DNA of 25,048 bases, taken from positions 1 through 25,048 of the IMG/VR virus record IMGVR_UViG_3300009130_000125; one strand, given 5' to 3'. This document shows, piece by piece, positions 23,066 through 25,048 of the stretch. Under the pieces are notes generated by a model that saw only the letters and a program-made list of their open reading frames with translations, did no database searches and was not told the DNA's origin. Source of the stretch: a virus. Positions within the stretch are counted from its first letter, which is position 1. Every line of letters begins with the position of its first letter. The translations under genes were made by a program, and so were the position numbers.

Positions 23066-24916
23066 TTATTCTGGGTACTCAACCCTGAATTCGATGTTGG
23101 TGGTTTCCACGTACCCAAACCCAGTATCAACTGATACTCTGAGAGTTCTGTTTTGCTGGTCTGTACCGTTTGATGTGAACTTGAAGAACCTCAGAGATTC
23201 AGACATCTCAGTCGCAGTCATATCACCTATGTTACTAGTTACGGTGATGATAGATTCGTCTGGTACGGTGACCTCATCAACTTGGAACTTCGGCGGGATT
23301 GGGTCGTAGGTGATAATATCACCGTCAAATTTATCCAACACTAGTCTGATACCCACAATAGGCACATCCAAAAATGTGGTAATGTATGCAAAATCTGTGA
23401 ACACCCTTGTAGTGGTACCTAATAGATGTGCCGAGCAAATGTTGTTCTGGGTGAACACCCCTAAATCATCGAACTCATTCGTTTCAGCCACTACATAACC
23501 ATTAAACATACCTGTGTAGTCACCAACACTAGCCGTAGCGGTAGAAGTGTAGTAACCATCCGTTATGGTTGTGACATAATTTGCAGTAGTGTCGGGGTCA
23601 TTTATGAGATCCTCAGGACGGAATGTATATACATTACCCGTAGCATCCTCAATACCCGCCACATAACCTGTAGCATCTGATACCACACCACCAAATACAC
23701 CCTCGAAACTAACACCACCGTCAGGTGAGGTGGTTTCATCTATAACCCCACTGTATATAGTAACTGCCCCATTATTAACGTCCACTGAATGTACATCATT
23801 ACCAGTCATATACCATATCTTAGAAGTGAACACGTCATATGCAATATCCTTACCGTCTCTTATAGCAGTCTCGTTGAATGTCCTCACTATTGTTAATGTA
23901 TCTAAATTAATCACCGACCAAACTACGGAATCCTCTGAGCGGCAATAGTAGTAGTCGTCAGTAGGGTTGATGAACCCCATGGATGTGGTGTTGTTTACAA
24001 ACAAGTCATTAGTCAAGTCGGTTACACCACCCGTACTAGGATCAATAACAACCAAAGCACCCCTACCTGCATATATACCATATATTAAACCATCATTAGG
24101 GTTATACGAAATACCCGCAATTCGAGAACCCAAATCTGTGCCCACCTCCGAGGTTGCTATAGAATTGGTATTAGGACTATACAGTGTTCTGTACAGTTTG
24201 GCATCTGGATCACACCCCCACACACCAATCGAGTTTTCATCAATTTCAGTTGTGGTACATTCTATGGATGTAAGACTTACCGTAATGAGATCTTCGAACT
24301 TATCTCGACATAGGTTACAAGAACTCTTGAGCACCGCCTTTATATCGAACACACCACTGTAGTCATCATAATAACTAAAACAGAACTTATCATGGTACCC
24401 AACATGGTCACCCCCTACATATATAGAGGAAGGGTTGTCAAGTGTGATAGTGGTGGACTCTAGTGGAATACCATCCTTGGAGAAATAATGTCTAGGTTTA
24501 GCACCGTCAACAAATGCACCGTACTCACTTATAGTACCATTAACAAATAACTCAACTTCCAATGGCGGTTCACATACCGACGACAAACCCACTTCATAGA
24601 TGGCACTATCCTCTGATGCACTAGCTGATAGAATGTCCGTCGATAGGGGTGGGGATATCATAATACCCTCCTTGACAAAATGTTTGGCTGTTACATAGGT
24701 ACTGTTCTTAGTTTCAAATAATTCATCCTTACATAGCTTCACACAGGCTTTGAAGGTGCCTGAGTGTTTGTAGGTATGTCTCACTCGATCCCCGTCGAAT
24801 AGTTCGGTGGTACCATCCCCGAAATAGATCTCCTTCCTACCTACAATATCGGTGATGAATAAAACAGATTCAAACATAGTGAACACTGTACCCGTTGATG
24901 ATGTATTTAAAGCCAT
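23066..24916 (-). CDS. Virion-type protein with PKD-like and DUF6923-like propeller domains
   Basis: The 616-residue product starts with a PKD/Ig-like domain (about 22-65: IYFGDGTTE and RHTYKHSGTFKACVKL). Cysteine pairs follow at CKACVKLC-like spacing and in SSCNLCRDKF (about 198-206). Residues about 235-510 form propeller-type repeats resembling DUF6923 (RIAGISYNPNDGLIYGIY, ALVVIDPSTGGVTDLT, DVFTSKIWYMTGNDVHSVDV, GYVAGIEDATGNVYTF). The C-terminal 100 residues form another beta domain. Such domains bind surfaces or sugars in bacterial and phage proteins, so a tail-peripheral or host-contact role is plausible. A TAATTA motif lies 6 nt before ATG and a TTGACA further upstream. Confidence 0.8.
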   Translation of the reverse strand: MALNTSSTGTVFTMFESVLFITDIVGRKEIYFGDGTTELFDGDRVRHTYKHSGTFKACVKLCKDELFETKNSTYVTAKHFVKEGIMISPPLSTDILSASASEDSAIYEVGLSSVCEPPLEVELFVNGTISEYGAFVDGAKPRHYFSKDGIPLESTTITLDNPSSIYVGGDHVGYHDKFCFSYYDDYSGVFDIKAVLKSSCNLCRDKFEDLITVSLTSIECTTTEIDENSIGVWGCDPDAKLYRTLYSPNTNSIATSEVGTDLGSRIAGISYNPNDGLIYGIYAGRGALVVIDPSTGGVTDLTNDLFVNNTTSMGFINPTDDYYYCRSEDSVVWSVINLDTLTIVRTFNETAIRDGKDIAYDVFTSKIWYMTGNDVHSVDVNNGAVTIYSGVIDETTSPDGGVSFEGVFGGVVSDATGYVAGIEDATGNVYTFRPEDLINDPDTTANYVTTITDGYYTSTATASVGDYTGMFNGYVVAETNEFDDLGVFTQNNICSAHLLGTTTRVFTDFAYITTFLDVPIVGIRLVLDKFDGDIITYDPIPPKFQVDEVTVPDESIITVTSNIGDMTATEMSESLRFFKFTSNGTDQQNRTLRVSVDTGFGYVETTNIEFRVEYPE

Positions 24917-24950
24917 GTTGTTTAATTAATATATAAAGTTGTTATGTCAA
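24917..24950 (-). promoter_or_regulatory. Promoter region of the PKD/propeller gene
   Basis: ATTAATTA (24923-24930) lies 6 nt before ATG 24916, close to the late pattern. TTGACA (24945-24950) stands 16 nt upstream of its TAATTA, so both promoter types may overlap here. Confidence 0.45.
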
Positions 24951-25048
24951 TTACTTTTGAGGATCAACCACCACTGGTGGTCTAGTTGGTTGCCTCTCGG
25001 ATTCATCACTAGATGGATCGACCGTACTTACATACTGAGGATTGGGCT
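24951..25048 (-). CDS. C-terminal end of an unidentified protein (continues beyond window)
   Basis: The minus-strand frame open to the window edge ends with TAA at 24951-24953 and encodes a hydrophilic, Pro-rich tail (YVSTVDPSSDESERQPTRPP followed by VVVDPQK). It lies 34 nt upstream of the PKD/propeller gene in the same direction, as expected for a neighbouring gene. The tail is too short and low in complexity to identify the protein. Confidence 0.55.
   Translation of the reverse strand, partial: PNPQYVSTVDPSSDESERQPTRPPVVVDPQK

Overview
The window looks like part of a large T4-related (myovirus-type) phage genome. The diagnostic genes are baseplate wedge homologues of gp6 and gp25, a gp44-like clamp-loader ATPase, class I ribonucleotide reductase (nrdA, nrdB), thymidylate synthase, an ATP-dependent DNA ligase, a peptidoglycan amidase and two homing-endonuclease-like genes. 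An amidase endolysin and promoters with TTGAC-type -35 boxes suggest a Gram-negative, probably marine, bacterial host. That host assignment is inference. No tRNA, rRNA, CRISPR array or insertion sequence was recognised.

Layout. 1-1540 (+): the 3' part of thyA, preceded in frame by the tail of an HNH-type homing endonuclease, then a YqeY-like gene and a DUF4326 gene. 1521-6238 (-): a structural block (gp6-like baseplate protein, propeller/lectin-like protein, unknown protein). 6306-8393 (+): four small genes (three hydrophobic, one cysteine-rich) and a zinc-ribbon/OB-fold protein with its own promoter and terminator. 8440-11491 (-): tail-tube-cap-like protein, gp25-like protein and a metallophosphoesterase. 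11551-11961 (+): a small unknown late gene. 11958-13066 (-): clamp loader ATPase and a coiled-coil peptide. 13126-13707 (+): amidase. 13704-15020 (-): an unknown virion-like protein. 15055-22968 (-): ligase, two GNAT-like small proteins, a Vsr-like homing endonuclease, nrdB and nrdA. 23066-25048 (-): a PKD/propeller protein and the tail of another gene.

How it works together. ThyA, NrdA and NrdB supply dNTPs. Clamp loader, ligase and metallophosphoesterase serve replication and repair. The gp6, gp25, cap-like and propeller proteins build the tail, and the amidase serves lysis.

The most striking non-coding signal is regulatory. Nine structural, lysis or unknown genes carry an 8-mer close to NATAA(A/T)TA exactly 5 nt before ATG, with a tenth at 6 nt; it resembles the T4/cyanophage late promoter TATAAATA. 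Several metabolic genes instead carry TTGAC(T/G)-N16-18-TA-rich promoters whose -10 box ends 3-10 nt before ATG. Recognisable Shine-Dalgarno sequences are rare. Together this predicts that much of the genome is expressed from leaderless or nearly leaderless mRNAs.
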